From: Micropterix aruncella
Taxonomy: Eukaryota; Arthropoda; Insecta; Lepidoptera; Micropterigidae
NCBI GenBank assembly: GCA_944548615.1
Contig: OX155973.1
Coordinates: forward strand, 7,367,910-7,431,909
Length of the DNA: 64,000 bases
Direction of reading: 5' to 3'
The notes below the pieces were generated by a model that searched no databases, was not told the DNA's origin, and saw nothing but the letters and a program-made list of their open reading frames with translations. Below, in pieces: positions 53,269 through 63,955 of this stretch (the first letter of the stretch is position 1; the number at the start of each line of letters is the position of its first letter). A program made the translations under genes and the position numbers.

Positions 53269-53695
53269 TAATGCCTATTCCATTTTAAAAATGGTTCAAT
53301 AAATGGTGGTAAATGTTTTAAATCTTTAAAAAACATCGATCAGAAATAACAGTGCAGCGCCATCTGTGGCCTTGCTTCCGGACTATTGTGTTATTGAACG
53401 CCATTCAATGCCGCCGAGTTCAACGACCTAGGCACAAAAGACAAACAAAACAGCTGCTTGATTCTCAAACTTTTGTAAATCATTTGGAATAAAATGTAAT
53501 TTTGAAATAATTTTATTATATAATTTGATTCAAAAATTTGTTGTCAAAAGTTGCTTATTTGCTCGTACTGATTCACCCATTTCAAGGGTGTCACTAATTA
53601 AAAACTCACGCTGTAGAAGGAGACGGCAGTATGTTCCTTGCGCATATGATGTGGAAATAAATAAAAAACTTTTTCTTCTGCTAATGAGTGTTTGG

Positions 53696-55131
53696 TTACC
53701 CCTCCAATGTCTAACGACCCGCTCAGGACGATCGCCTACCTACGGCAAAATGTCTAACGTCCCGCGCGGGACGCACCGCTCACCGTTGCGCGAATTCCAT
53801 TTAAAAATCGGAATGCGCTTCTGTGCACTTCTGAATGCGCTAGAATATAGCCAAATCCTCCTCGCTATTAAAATTTTCGTTTGCCGCCCGCAACGTCTAA
53901 ATATCGATTTATTACGACTCTTGCAAAGTGGTGAATGACCTCGCAGCTGTCAGTGTGTGTCAGTGTTCGGTAACTTGGACAAAAATTGTGATTTTAAAGT
54001 GTTTTCAGTGTGATTTCCTGCAGAAACGTGAGTAATTTGCATTTTAAAAGAGTTTATGAATGAGCATTAGTGGTTGGAGATAGCCCATTTTCTTTTTTTC
54101 ACGTATTTTTGAGCAAAAAGCTTCGGCCAAAATATATGCGTCGCAAAAAAATGGCCGAATTTTTTTTCGAAATTTTTATAAAACGACCGAAATATTGCGA
54201 AATATGGCGGAATATTGGTTTAATTCGCTGATAAAATAGTGAGTTATTATTTCATTTACATCGTTAATAATCACAGAATTAGCCGTATTTTGATCATTAC
54301 AAGTTGTTCCGTAATATGACCCACGCATACAATTTGTTTTGGTAATTAGTACGGGAGAATTACCATATTTTAGGTGTGATTTTCTATAGTTTTTCTATGA
54401 AATGTGACTCTTTGGAGTATAATAATTAGTTATTGGACATATAATAAGCATATAATGAGAAAATATATTTGAAAAACTTTAACCACTTTTGTATCATGAG
54501 CCGTCAAAGTTTTTGTCAAAGTTACCAAGTTTCCGTCGCTAACTCTCAAAAGTTTAGATTTTTCTGTAATATCAGACAAAGCTGAAAGTTCTGGTGTAAT
54601 TTTCTAAGAAGTGTGATGTAGTGGTAAAGTTATTATGAAAGAATTTCATATAAATAAAGACCCTAAGTAGTCACAAATATAAAATGAATTATTTTTTTTT
54701 ACGAGAATACATCAATTTTTTTTTGGTTATTATGACTGCATAACTAAATATTTTTGTATGCAAATAAGTAAAACAAAATAATAGTTTTGGTAAAGCATTA
54801 AATAAAGAACATAACCGTATATACAATTTCTGCATATAGTTCCGTATTTTGTGATAAAAACATCGACATGATTGAATAAGCGAGTTTTTTCAGTTCGCCA
54901 ACTTTCTAATATTTATTCATTATTATCTTAATTGTTTTACGAGATAAGGTTATGTTTTATATTTCAAATTTCAATGCGATCATTTTACAGTTCTTCTTTT
55001 TATGATCCGTATAGTGGTTTATAACTTATGGTCGTTTTTCACAAGGCCGTCGATTCACGCCGATTTCACGCTCGACGGTTTCACGTTCGAAAAGGTACGG
55101 GCGAGTTTTTACTTCGCAAATAAAAGGTTAA
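53696..55131. mobile_element. TTAA-type element related to family B (copy 3, divergent)
   Basis: Right border TTAA at 55128-55131; the left border has decayed to TTAC at 53696. Colinear with 9448-10859 over about 1.3 kb (for example CATATAATAAGCATATAATG and AAGAAGTGTGATGTAGT) but clearly older or a sister subfamily. Two palindromes near the left end: CGACCCGCTCAGGACG and the perfect CGTCCCGCGCGGGACG (53758-53773). The 137-codon frame 53525-53938 spans its border and is incidental. Confidence 0.8.
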
Positions 55132-55194
55132 TATTAAAGAAATCTATTAAATATTGTTTATTGGCAAAATTGTATTTTTGGCAAATTATGTTTT

Positions 55195-55380
55195 TTGGTG
55201 AAATTGTGCACGGGATCGGGTGGCCAATGGGTCGTTTCAAGAGTGGCTGACATAAAGTCTATGGGCTGACGCTGCTCGATTCACAAACGACCCAGCAGCG
55301 CCAAGAGGAACTGATTTACCGGCCATGACAGGGAAAACAGAGTCCTTCTTGGGTTTGAACGTCTTCAAGGAGGTTACTGG
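55195..55380 (+). repeat. Dispersed repeat RF1, internal fragment
   Basis: CGGGATCGGGTGGCCAATGG and GTCGTTTCAAGAGTGGC match 33150-33190 and 56425-56460. The ends are missing. Confidence 0.5.
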
Positions 55381-55589
55381 ACAGAAATAGAAATATATTT
55401 ATTGTCCGAAATTGTGGTGGTACATTTATGGTGATAATGCGTAAAACTATGTCTCTCACAATTACCTGTTATTAAAACAGATTGACAAATTTACTTATCT
55501 GCTAAATTTACTTATCTGCTAATTATAATATCTTATTAAAAAATGTAATTATTTCACTGGTTTAACATGAAAAAATCTAGACAGACCGT

Positions 55590-55845
55590 AGAACTAACAG
55601 TAGAAGACAATTAATAAAAATAATTCACCAATAATATAAAAAATAAAGAAAAAAATCAAAATCAAGGAATAATCAAAAATCCGCCTATAAATACGAAATG
55701 TATATAATTTAAAATGTAACAGTAGAAAACAATAATTAAAAATAAATCACCAATAATATAAAAAATAAAGAAAAAAAAGTCAAAATCAAGGGATAATTAA
55801 AATCCGCCTATAAATACGAAATGTATATAATTTAAAATGTGTAAT
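55590..55845 (+). repeat. Tandem duplication of about 126 bp
   Basis: CACCAATAATATAAAAAATA and CCGCCTATAAATACGAAATG each occur twice, about 126 bp apart, in an AT-rich array of two units. Confidence 0.85.
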
Positions 55846-55964
55846 CTTCCTAATTGAATTATTGTAAAAAGAAAATGAAAATGCATGCCTACAATATAAT
55901 ATTATGAGATATAATATTATGAGATAGGAGTTAAACTGTGAGTTGAGCCGACCAGAGATAAGGG

Positions 55965-56078
55965 GGGGGTTTGCGGTGGACTTGGGTCTAAGGAGCTGCG
56001 GTAGGTTTAGGACATCTGTATTGCCGCATGCGATTGTACCTCACCACCCATTCACCCCCCCCCCCCCCCTTTGAAGCA
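55965..56078 (-). repeat. RLE-type LINE 3' UTR scrap, RF1 target
   Basis: GGTAGGTTTAGGACATCTGT and CACCACCCATTCACC are the 3' UTR words of the RLE-type LINE (minus orientation). It ends in C15 TTTGAAGCA, which was duplicated when RF1 inserted. Confidence 0.6.
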
Positions 56079-56741
56079 TCTTGCGGTGTCGACTACAACG
56101 GGCGAGCCCGTCACCACAGGACGTTTTAACGATTAGTCGTTCTGTCGCCCTGCAGTGAACGTAGAAGACTTTGGACAGTACAATTCTACGTCCAGCTACG
56201 TCACAACCCGTGAGAGTCCAACGCCTTACCGCGAGTTAGCCAGGAATAAACCCGGCGGGCTCGAGATACTCGCGCCCTCACTTCCAATTGTGACCAGATT
56301 TCTCCGGTCTCTCGATTGGTTCCGAGTTCGAGGTCGCTTGCGCGGTCCTCTCCCTTACGAAGCGGTGAAACGGAGTGCACCGAATCTATCGCGGGCCAAG
56401 GCGTCCTTTGCCCGACTCTGAACCAGGATCGGATGGCCAATGGTCATTTCAAGAGCAGTCGCCGTAAGGTAGACAACCACCCCCGCTCTGTAGGAAACAA
56501 TACAGTTCCCAGACTCCCCCGACTGTTAGTCGGAGAGCACAATCGATTGGCTTGCGCCGCACGGTGTGCAGACCGTCCAGGGGCGCCAGAGGTTTGATTC
56601 CCAGGGGAGACTGGTTGACCCAGTGTCCTACCCAGGTTCGCACCCCATGCGTGGAGGCCATCGGATGGGTGTTGACCCGTGAGTGTGACCGACCCTGAAC
56701 ACATGGGTCATCGTGGCCACCGCATCATGGGCCCGTTAGCT
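56079..56741 (+). repeat. Dispersed repeat RF1, full copy with target duplication
   Basis: Flanked by direct repeats C12-TTTGAAGCA (left ending 56078, right 56742-56762), so 56079-56741 should be the complete unit of 663 bp. No terminal inverted repeats and no A-tail; frames of up to 93 codons are not conserved between copies. Class unknown. Confidence 0.78.
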
Positions 56742-56809
56742 CCCCCCCCCCCCTTTGAAGCAGGTAGAACTTTCAGTAAGACCTAAGTAACATTAACTCA
56801 TTCTCGTAC

Positions 56810-56978
56810 CTGATGGCAAGCCGACATAGCTCAATAAAGGAGCTCTGGCCGGCAGAAGTAATGCCGCCAACTGTCCACCAGCCAACTGTAAGGCTAGAAG
56901 TCTCCGCTTGTCATCTTTGGGCAAATCACCATCGCCGTGCAGGCCTCCGGTTGCAGCAAACACGTTGATACAAGTCAT
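56810..56978 (-). CDS. Smg7: SMG7, exon 5 in this window
   Basis: The acceptor CTTTAACAG is directly followed by ATG (internal Met), and the donor is TCAG|GTACGA (phase 1). The product MTCINVFAATGGLHGDGDLP aligns with human SMG7 VTVINLFQLHHLRD, and the second half (ALQLAGGQLAALLLPARAP) is the helix corresponding to ALFMSFLGILCKC. Confidence 0.9.
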
Positions 56979-57194
56979 CTGTTAAAGAAATAGTTACAAA
57001 AAAAAGAAATATAATTACATGAATACTTTGATAAAAAAAAGCATGCGGAAACTGGCAGTACAAAAAAAGACATAGTGCCAGACGCCTTGGCAAAATAACT
57101 AAAGGATGGGCATTTTTGTATGAAACCATGAGTGTAGCAACTAGTGAATTAAAACAATTAATAGCGCTTGTCTAAAGAAGTAATAATATGAATA

Positions 57195-58015
57195 AATAAA
57201 ATACAAACGGAGCTGCCATGGAATTCACTGACCGAAGTCGGGCCCATCATATAGTGTTATTAAATTTCTGGGGGGTGAGCAGTGGATTCCGGACTTACGA
57301 CCGGCTGTGGTAGGTTTAGGACAGCTGTCTTGCCACATGTGAGCGTTCACCTTACCACCCATTCACTCCCCCTTCGAAGCCATAGAATTTGAGATGCGGA
57401 AATCGCGGTTTTAGATAATTTTTCTAAGAAGGAGTTGATTATTTTCCTGGAGAGACCAAGATCTTTAAAAAGGTGAAACAGAGATTTAGCTGGCAGGCCA
57501 CGAGCTCCAACTTCCACCGCGTGAAGGTGAACAATGAAGCCGTTCCTGGTGACGGAATTTGCGAGATCATGGTATTTATTTAATTTGTACTCGTGGTCTT
57601 TTGGGATATTTGATTCCCATGGAACAGTTAATTCTACGATAAGGGCCATCTTCCGAGATAGAGGTAAAGAGTTATATCTGGACGCAGGGCTGTGCATCCG
57701 AGACTTTCAGGGAGTTTATACTGCTTAGAGACCGAATCGAACTCCAGAATCCAATCTGAAGCTTTCTCAATTATTGAGAAAGGTTTTGTAGTGAAATGTT
57801 TTTTGCCTTTAGAGCCATCCCGCACAAACTGTATTGGGGGTTTGGAGGGTACTGTCAAACCCTTGTTGGCACGAGCCACTGAGAGGCTAATTACCTCGCG
57901 AATAACAGCAAGGACATTATCGTGGCGGTAAGAGTACCATCCTTGATCTAAGGCCACCTTGCAGCCAGCTAGAATATGCCTGGCTGTGCAAGGGGTATTG
58001 CTACAAAGGGGTTCT
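57195..58015 (-). pseudogene. RLE-type LINE, C-terminal fragment (copy 4)
   Basis: Two overlapping minus-strand frames: 57957-57634 has ALDQGWYSYRHDNVLAVIRE and ends near ALRPDITLY. A 1-bp change then shifts it to 57697-57347 with ALIVELTVPWESNIP. So the nuclease motif is split by a frameshift. 5' truncated at 58015 just at the CCHC knuckle. The 3' UTR reaches 57195. Confidence 0.85.
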
Positions 58016-58940
58016 ACTCATTAATTCATATCGTATTAGAATTCTACGCATCCAAAGTTTTGTATATCTGTATAATTATGTGAAATAAACTAATTATCAA
58101 ATCTTGTTAAATAGGGTTTCTTTTGTAGAACAAGCTATATCTTTAAAGCTAAAGTTGTTATTTGAATCAACGGTGCAAAGAAATCCAATCGTAAAGCCAA
58201 AATCAATCAAGTCCAGTATCACAGCCAGAAAGTAAAAATGAAATCATATGAAAACAGAAAACAGAACACTCCATTATAAATCGAAGAAATGACAACGGCC
58301 CAGGTGCAAAATCTTACCTACCACGTATACACTGAGTATCTAGTATATCTAGTATACACTGAGCACTCTGTCTTGATTATTTATTGTGTCTCTTTCATCC
58401 ATAAACTTGTATTGACAACCCCAACGTAAAATAAAAGAATGCCGACAGCCCAGGTGCAAAATCCGCCTACTGATCGTCTATTTCTGTCTTACTTATTGGC
58501 TGTTTCTCTTTTATCCATAGACCTATTTACCGCTTTAGCTTTAAAGATTAGATAAAAGTACTCGATCAGTACCAAGGAGTTATTTTTAATATCAATAGTT
58601 TTATAGTTTGTATAGATATACGTTTATAGTAATACATTTTCTACTTATTTTATCTATATATCTTGTACATAATTAATATAAGCAAATGTATTGATTAAAT
58701 AAAACGAAGTAAATAAGGCATTTTACTAAAAAATGTGTAATTATTGAATAATATATTTTGCAATTTCAACACTCAATAACTTTTTTTAGCCATGTACTTT
58801 ACCTTAGCTTGTATAGAATAAAATGTTACACTTGTAATAAGCTTTCGATTGGTAAATATGGCAAAGTGATACAACAAGCTTTGCGAGTGTGTACGAATAT
58901 ACCCATTGTCTTTTTAAATGGCTGCATGCCTGCATTCAGT
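58016..58940. other. SMG7 intron spacer with a short direct repeat
   Basis: GCCCAGGTGCAAAATC occurs at about 58298 and 58448 within loosely similar blocks of about 100 bp. The rest is AT-rich. Confidence 0.45.
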
Positions 58941-58944
58941 CACC

Positions 58945-59110
58945 ATCATTCAGTGTTGGGTCAATCGATTGAATATTTCAATCGACTAATCAATTACGAT
59001 TGATTTAGTCACTATTGATTTAGTCGCAACTAACGTTAAACACGGTTGAAGTAATCGCGACTAATTCAATTAGTCACTAATCGTCGATCGTCAATTGCGA
59101 CTAACTTACT
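58945..59110. repeat. AGTGTTGGG-type MITE scrap
   Basis: AGTGTTGGGTCAATCGATTG, then many ATTGATTTAGTCG words in both orientations, typical of short hAT-like MITEs that start AGTGTTGGG. The far end is unclear. Confidence 0.4.
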
Positions 59111-59569
59111 ATACGAATAGTTAGATAAAGATCTAAAGTTTCGTACGGTTAGTTTCATTTAGAAGTCTTCTATATCTTACAAGAAATATGCGGAGAAATA
59201 TCGGTAAAAATGAACTAAAATGGCTTTATAATTAAATTGCAGTTCGGTGCCTGCAGCGGCTTGCCGAGCCCGCACAATCCGTTAAAAAATCAAAATCAGC
59301 GGAAGATTTGCCCTTTAACCCCTGGGTGGCCACGCCCGCCAGTCGGCGTTTTTCGTATTATATCCGTATTTATTCAATTATCGGCTCTATTTCTCATCCC
59401 ACTGTGGAAAAAGCCTGTCATTGAAACATGCCATTGAATAAGCCACCGTTATATATTAGTATGCTTGCACACACTTTCTACAAACAAATTTTCTAGGGCT
59501 TTTAAAATTTTGCGTGGAATGACTGGCTTCCAAAAGGTGAATGAATATTACTGTATTTGTTTTACCAAC

Positions 59570-59663
59570 CTTGATGATGGTAGCAAAATCAAAGCTGTCC
59601 GTTCCAACCAAAGCAGTTAAGGTCGAAGTTAGGCTGGCAACAAGATGAGAAGCAATATCCAAT
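59570..59663 (-). CDS. Smg7: SMG7, exon 4 in this window
   Basis: Acceptor CGTTATAG, donor AAG|GTTGGT, 94 nt, phase 2 in and 0 out. The product LDIASHLVASLTSTLTALVG and DSFDFATIIK leads into exon 5. It is part of the helical domain after the TPRs. It fits only if exon 3 uses a GC donor. Confidence 0.87.
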
Positions 59664-59699
59664 CTATAACGAAAAATAAAACGATGTTTCATGAAATAC

Positions 59700-60890
59700 A
59701 ATACTTAATACATGAAACTTGATCAATAAAAAATGATTTTCCTCAGTAACAAAAACCCTAAATCAAAAATAAATGTAGATGACTTTCAACTCGGTTTTTC
59801 ATGATGTAGAATATTCTCCCATAAAAAATCTCATAATTGCCAAAAAAAAATCTGATAAAAACATGGTGCATTCAAAATGTTCCAGGACTACCTCGAAATA
59901 ACATGTCTAATAATGGCAAAAAAAATATATCGCCATGTTAGAGTTTATCATCAAGTTTTGTAATTCCTTTGTTAAGGATTTAAAACAAAGTAATAATTGT
60001 AATGCGCGTGACTCCGAAGGGTAGCATCAAAATTGTTTTTGTACTTTGTTGCATCTGTCACAATGGTGGTTTCGTCCATTTTGGGCGCCGAACTACCTTG
60101 GGCCTCGGTGCGCCGCACCGGCTGCAATGGCTTAGTTACGCCCAGTGCCAAAAGTGTCAATGACTTTAAAAGTAAACTGGACTTTTCCACAAAAACTGTA
60201 ATGTAAGCCCGGACTCAGGCACATCAGCTTAAGCTGCCTGCTTGTAAAATATATAATAATAATAAAATTCAACTAGTGCAGGAACTGTAACTAAATGACT
60301 ACAATTTACATTTTTTGTCGAGACAATGTTAGAGCGTATTCAGATTCAAATTGAAATTAATTTATTCAATTTAAATTCACATTTTTACAATTTTAAATAG
60401 TCAAGACCTAATGAGCCACCTTTTCTTTAACATCGCCGTACTATAAAATTACCCTAATAGCCTACATAAAATTCAAAACAAGATGTCATAAAAAATTTAA
60501 ACTATCAGTAATAAGCAAGTAATTTAAAATATATTTTTAAAAATCAAAAATAGACAAAATACCCTTACAAATTTAAAATAATGTTTAAAGAATTGTCAAG
60601 AACAATCCAGAGGAAATCAATGTAATAAATGAAAATAAAATAATAATCCTGGGAATAATTATGAGGAATAAAAAAAATTAACATAATAATAATACACACA
60701 GGGATGACATTATAATATGAGTCACCACATTTTTCTATCACTAAAACTAAGAAAAAAAAATCTATTTCTATTTATACCTACTTATATCAATGTTTTAATT
60801 TTATTATTTAATTATCTAATAATATATTAAATATCTGCAGTGTCACACATTTGAAGGTATTCAGTGAATCTCTTTTTAAATATATGTGCA
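59700..60890. other. SMG7 intron, mostly unassigned
   Basis: A LINE tail (GGCACATCAGCTTAAGCTGC, TAATAATAATAAAAT) ends near 60260, and the minus-strand frame 60190-59972 belongs to no known family. The rest is AT-rich. Confidence 0.45.
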
Positions 60891-61200
60891 ATTTTTAATA
60901 TTTAGTGGTAGGGTGTTTGGGAGCAAGATACGAGTAGCTGGATTGGCCAAAAGCGGATTTCCTGAGAGGAATGTCAAAGTTAGGTCCGTTTGATCTTCTA
61001 GTCACACGAGTCTGCTGGCTTTTCTGTTGGTTTCCTAACTCGCTCCGGAATTTAGTGAGAGATACCAGTTCAAATAGTTTTCTAACACTTAACACCCTAT
61101 ACTCTCGGAAAAGGACATCAAAAGATTGTCAACAATATTCTCTCCTCGTACTCAGGCTTATCAGTTTAAGCTGCCTGCCTGTTAAATATAATAATATACT
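60890..61200 (+). repeat. LINE 3' region and tail
   Basis: Ends with CTCAGGCTTATCAGTTTAAG, CTGCCTGCCTGTTAAATATA, then TAATA repeats, as at 60225 and 22577. The coding part is too degraded to assign. Confidence 0.5.
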
Positions 61201-61212
61201 AATAATACTTGC

Positions 61213-61335
61213 CTTTCATTAGTATTCAGAATGTGGTGAAATCGGATCAGTTCCGTGATATACTGATGTGATGATATTTTCTCTCCGGAAAGCAATGAAC
61301 TGATGGGCGTTGATAGTGAAAATTCAGCATCAGCC
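61213..61335 (-). CDS. Smg7: SMG7, exon 3 in this window (GC donor)
   Basis: Acceptor AATTTCCAG. The product ADAEFSLSTPISSLLSGEK is followed by YITELIRFHHILNTNER, matching human SMG7 VSDFIKAFIKFHGHVYL. The frame continues into exon 4 only if the exon ends AAAG|GCAAGT, a GC donor; the next GT (61208) gives the wrong phase and an early stop. The acceptor region overlaps the end of a LINE tail. Confidence 0.88.
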
Positions 61336-61357
61336 CTGGAAATTATATTAATAATAA

Positions 61358-61445
61358 ATAAATACTTACATAGCTGCCATGCAACGCACCGACCGAAGTC
61401 CCATCAAAATATTGTTATTATGAGACTTTTGGGGGAGAATGGTGG
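61358..61445 (-). repeat. RLE-type LINE 3' tail (copy 5)
   Basis: CATAGCTGCCATGCAACGCA, CCGACCGAAGTCCCATC and TTTTGGGGGAGAATGG are the diverged terminal 3' UTR. The AT tail reaches within about 25 bp of the SMG7 exon 3 acceptor. Confidence 0.65.
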
Positions 61446-61457
61446 AGAGTGATCACG

Positions 61458-61512
61458 TTAAAACCCTTTCACTTTGTGGCCGATATCGGCCAATCGGGGC
61501 TTGAGGGGTTAA
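61458..61512. mobile_element. 55-bp TTAA-bounded miniature of family A
   Basis: TTAA at 61458-61461 and 61509-61512 enclose the TGGCCGATATCGGCCA palindrome and the GGGGCTTGAGGGG end. Almost only the terminal signals remain. Confidence 0.6.
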
Positions 61513-61834
61513 AGTGTCTTCGCATCTTCAAAGTTCGCGTTTTAATTGAGAGTGGATGGGCAAAGAGACTTTGCATTCGAGGAGACTTTGTCTTCGAGTC
61601 GTCTTCTTGCGGGGCAACGAAAGTATCCAACAAATAAAAGAAATTGGTGAGCGCAAATCAAGACCGTGAGTTAGCATCGGGGCAAATCACGGAAGTTGTG
61701 CAACAGGGGGTGATAGTCGAACCTTTTGAAATATCCCTTTTTCGGATTAATAACAGCTTCAAACAATACAAAACATTCTTAAAAATTGCATAGCTATAAA
61801 TTTTGTGTAACTCGAGGTAAAAGTACAAAGCAGA
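61513..61834. other. SMG7 intron spacer
   Basis: Nothing recognised. Confidence 0.4.
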
Positions 61835-62485
61835 GCGAACGTGAAACCTCGTACCGACTTGAGCACGATCAGGCGAACGAGCTGCTCGTTCATCCAAGCG
61901 TGCTCAGAGGAACAAAATGAAAGTTTAAGTCCAACGAGCATCAACATTGAAATAGCTGTTCTCAGTATACGATCAGATCAGTTGTGTCCTCATGTGACAC
62001 AAAAAAAAGTCTACACTGAGCGCGAGCATATACTGGGTCACAGTATACCCCAGACAGTAGCTTCTCTTAGAACAAAATTGAAATCAAAACGAATACGACA
62101 CGAGTCGTAAGGGCTCGCATTTGCTCGCCAGATGTTTCGCTACTCGGCCTACGCAGGTCCGAATGCTCGAAAACGTCGCCATCCTTTACCTGACCATAAT
62201 GCTCAATGTTCGCGTTCGTCGGGACGGACCACTCTGCCCACATTCCTCGCACCCTCTTCCTGCATTGCCTTGTAGCTGGCGAGTAAAGCTACTGGTTGGT
62301 ATACTGTGACTGGGTGCCTTTGGGCACGGACGAAAACCAACAAGGTGTGGGCTCACCCTGAGCGCGCTCAGATGTGTTCGGGGCGAGCGTGCACAGGCGT
62401 CCGCACTCGAGCCGCTCGGCCAAATGAGTCGCTCATTCGTCTGAGCCTGCTCAACTCAATACGAGGCTTTACATTTGCGGAAATA
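61835..62485 (+). repeat. Dispersed repeat RE, long copy
   Basis: Left and right parts are related by inversion (AAACCTCGTACCGACTTGAG versus CTCAACTCAATACGAGG, with GAGC-rich words between), so it may be a DNA element with inverted ends about 61848-62472. The middle (62231-62300) recurs at 204-270 and 8215-8300. Confidence 0.5.
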
Positions 62486-62818
62486 AACCAACATCAGAGC
62501 CCCACAGGGGGCGAGACGATCTTTCCAAAGAAATACTTCTTTTTATATTTAGATAAGTGTCAAACCATGACTGCAATCCTTATGTTTCATTTGTACGTTC
62601 GATGGGTATATTCTTGAAAAGATTTTTCAGATCACCGACTCAGCGACCATATTTGACCATAACACGGTTTTAACACGCATCTCGAAAATATGATCTCGAA
62701 GTGTAATCTAGGTTTCATTTGGAGGAACACGAAGCCGTTTAAGAACTACTGCGTTATTGGCTTTATCATGCACCTCGATTATTGGCTTTCTCGATTCTTG
62801 AGAATGGTATATACTAAC

Positions 62819-63031
62819 TTGTTGGAATCCGTAGACGTAGCTGATGACATGCTATTGGCTGCAACTGCTAAGGTGCGTGAGAGGTTTCCTCTGGCTGGTG
62901 GAAAGGGTGCCCTCACTGCCAAACTCCTAGCATGGTAGTACAGGGTCGCAAGACGGTCTCCTCTTGACGCTTCCAGTAATGCCAACTGGTTGTATGGCTG
63001 ACCGGACGACGTTGATACCGCCAGAGCGTGA
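62819..63031 (-). CDS. Smg7: SMG7, exon 2 in this window (source of the intronic duplicate)
   Basis: Acceptor TTGAAATAG, donor CAA|GTTAGT, phase 2 on both sides. The product includes GQPYNQLALLEASRGDRLAT and LYYHARSLAVRAPFPPARGN, which lines up with human SMG7 GQPYNQLAILASSKGD...FYYCRSIAVKFPFPAA, the end of the TPR/14-3-3-like domain. The exon and flanks (62739-63195) were copied in inverse orientation to 34606-36471. Confidence 0.95.
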
Positions 63032-63235
63032 CTATTTCAAGGAAAAAGAAAAAATAGTTAACAGACATAAGCATACCAGATAAATCCTAAGGAGAGGACA
63101 TAAATGACCAATATAAAAGACCACAGGATTTGCGAATTAATGCATTTTGCTCCTTCATATCTGGTGGTTAATAGAATACCGTAAATACTAGTAAATTATG
63201 GTTACTTGCGACTAAAGGTGATTTTTATCACTTAC

Positions 63236-63406
63236 CGATAAAAAGAATCGGCGACCCGGAGCTCATGGCGGTAGCGGGCTAGATCTCCGAGATGCACAAG
63301 GCAGTGCTGGCAGATGTACCGGCACGACGATGGAGCCGGATGTTTCACCTTTGATGCCAGTCCGCTTCCCAACCACACTACTTCACCAAACACAGATGCT
63401 CGGCGA
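63236..63406 (-). CDS. Smg7: SMG7, exon 1 in this window (gene continues beyond 64000)
   Basis: Acceptor TTTTTTGCAG, donor TATCG|GTAAGT. The product ends SSCRYICQHCLVHLGDLARY plus RHELRVADSFYR, nearly the human SMG7 block CQHCLVHLGDIARYR...YYRH. This helix of the 14-3-3-like domain contacts phosphorylated UPF1 in known structures. The entry phase 2 shows that at least one more upstream coding exon exists outside the window. SMG7 links phospho-UPF1 to mRNA decay; Drosophila melanogaster is known to lack it. Confidence 0.95.
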
Positions 63407-63467
63407 CTGCAAAAAACGTGTATATTATTTTAGTAGGATCGTCACTGTCACTGAGCAGTAGGGCGGT

Positions 63468-63955
63468 GTCGACTACAACGGGCGAACCCGTCACCCCAGG
63501 CTGGTATAACAATATAGATCGTTCTTTCAGCCGTGGGATGAGCGTAGAAGACTTGGGGACAAGACAATCTACTGTCTAGTTCACCAGCAACCTCTCCCTT
63601 ACATAGCGGTAATTCGGTGTCTACCAAATATATCGCAGACCACGGCGTCCATTGCCCGTCTACCTCTCGGAATAGGGTGATTTGCATTGGTCGTTTCAAG
63701 AGTGGTTGCAGTAAGGTTAACAACCACCCCCGCTCTATAGGAAGCAAAGCCGTTTCCAGACGCCTCCGGTTATCAGTCGGAATGCACAATGCAAAAACCG
63801 TCCAAGAGCACCCGAAGAGTAATACCCAGGGAAGTTCTAGAGTCCTACCCGGGCTCGCACTTCTACGCAGAGCCTACCGGATGGGTCGGTCCAACTGACC
63901 TGTGAGTTGGACCGACCCTAACGCATGGGTCATAATGTCTCAACTGCACTGAGCC
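63468..63955 (+). repeat. Dispersed repeat RF1
   Basis: From GTCGACTACAACGGGCGAAC to GAGCCCATTAGCTCCC, with an internal deletion relative to 56079-56741. It lies in the SMG7 intron upstream of exon 1. Confidence 0.75.

Larger units (their letters stand above)
52344..53613. mobile_element. TA-flanked family T element, long-armed form
   Basis: TA at both borders. The ends CAGCGTGAGTTTTCAATTAG and (reverse) CAGCGTGAGTTTTTAATTAG extend into inverted arms of about 250-280 bp that also share GGAAGCAAGGCCACAGA. A second MITE (52889-53268) and a palindrome (52763-52853) sit inside. It lies only about 45 bp upstream of the SMG7 exon 6 acceptor. Confidence 0.85.
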
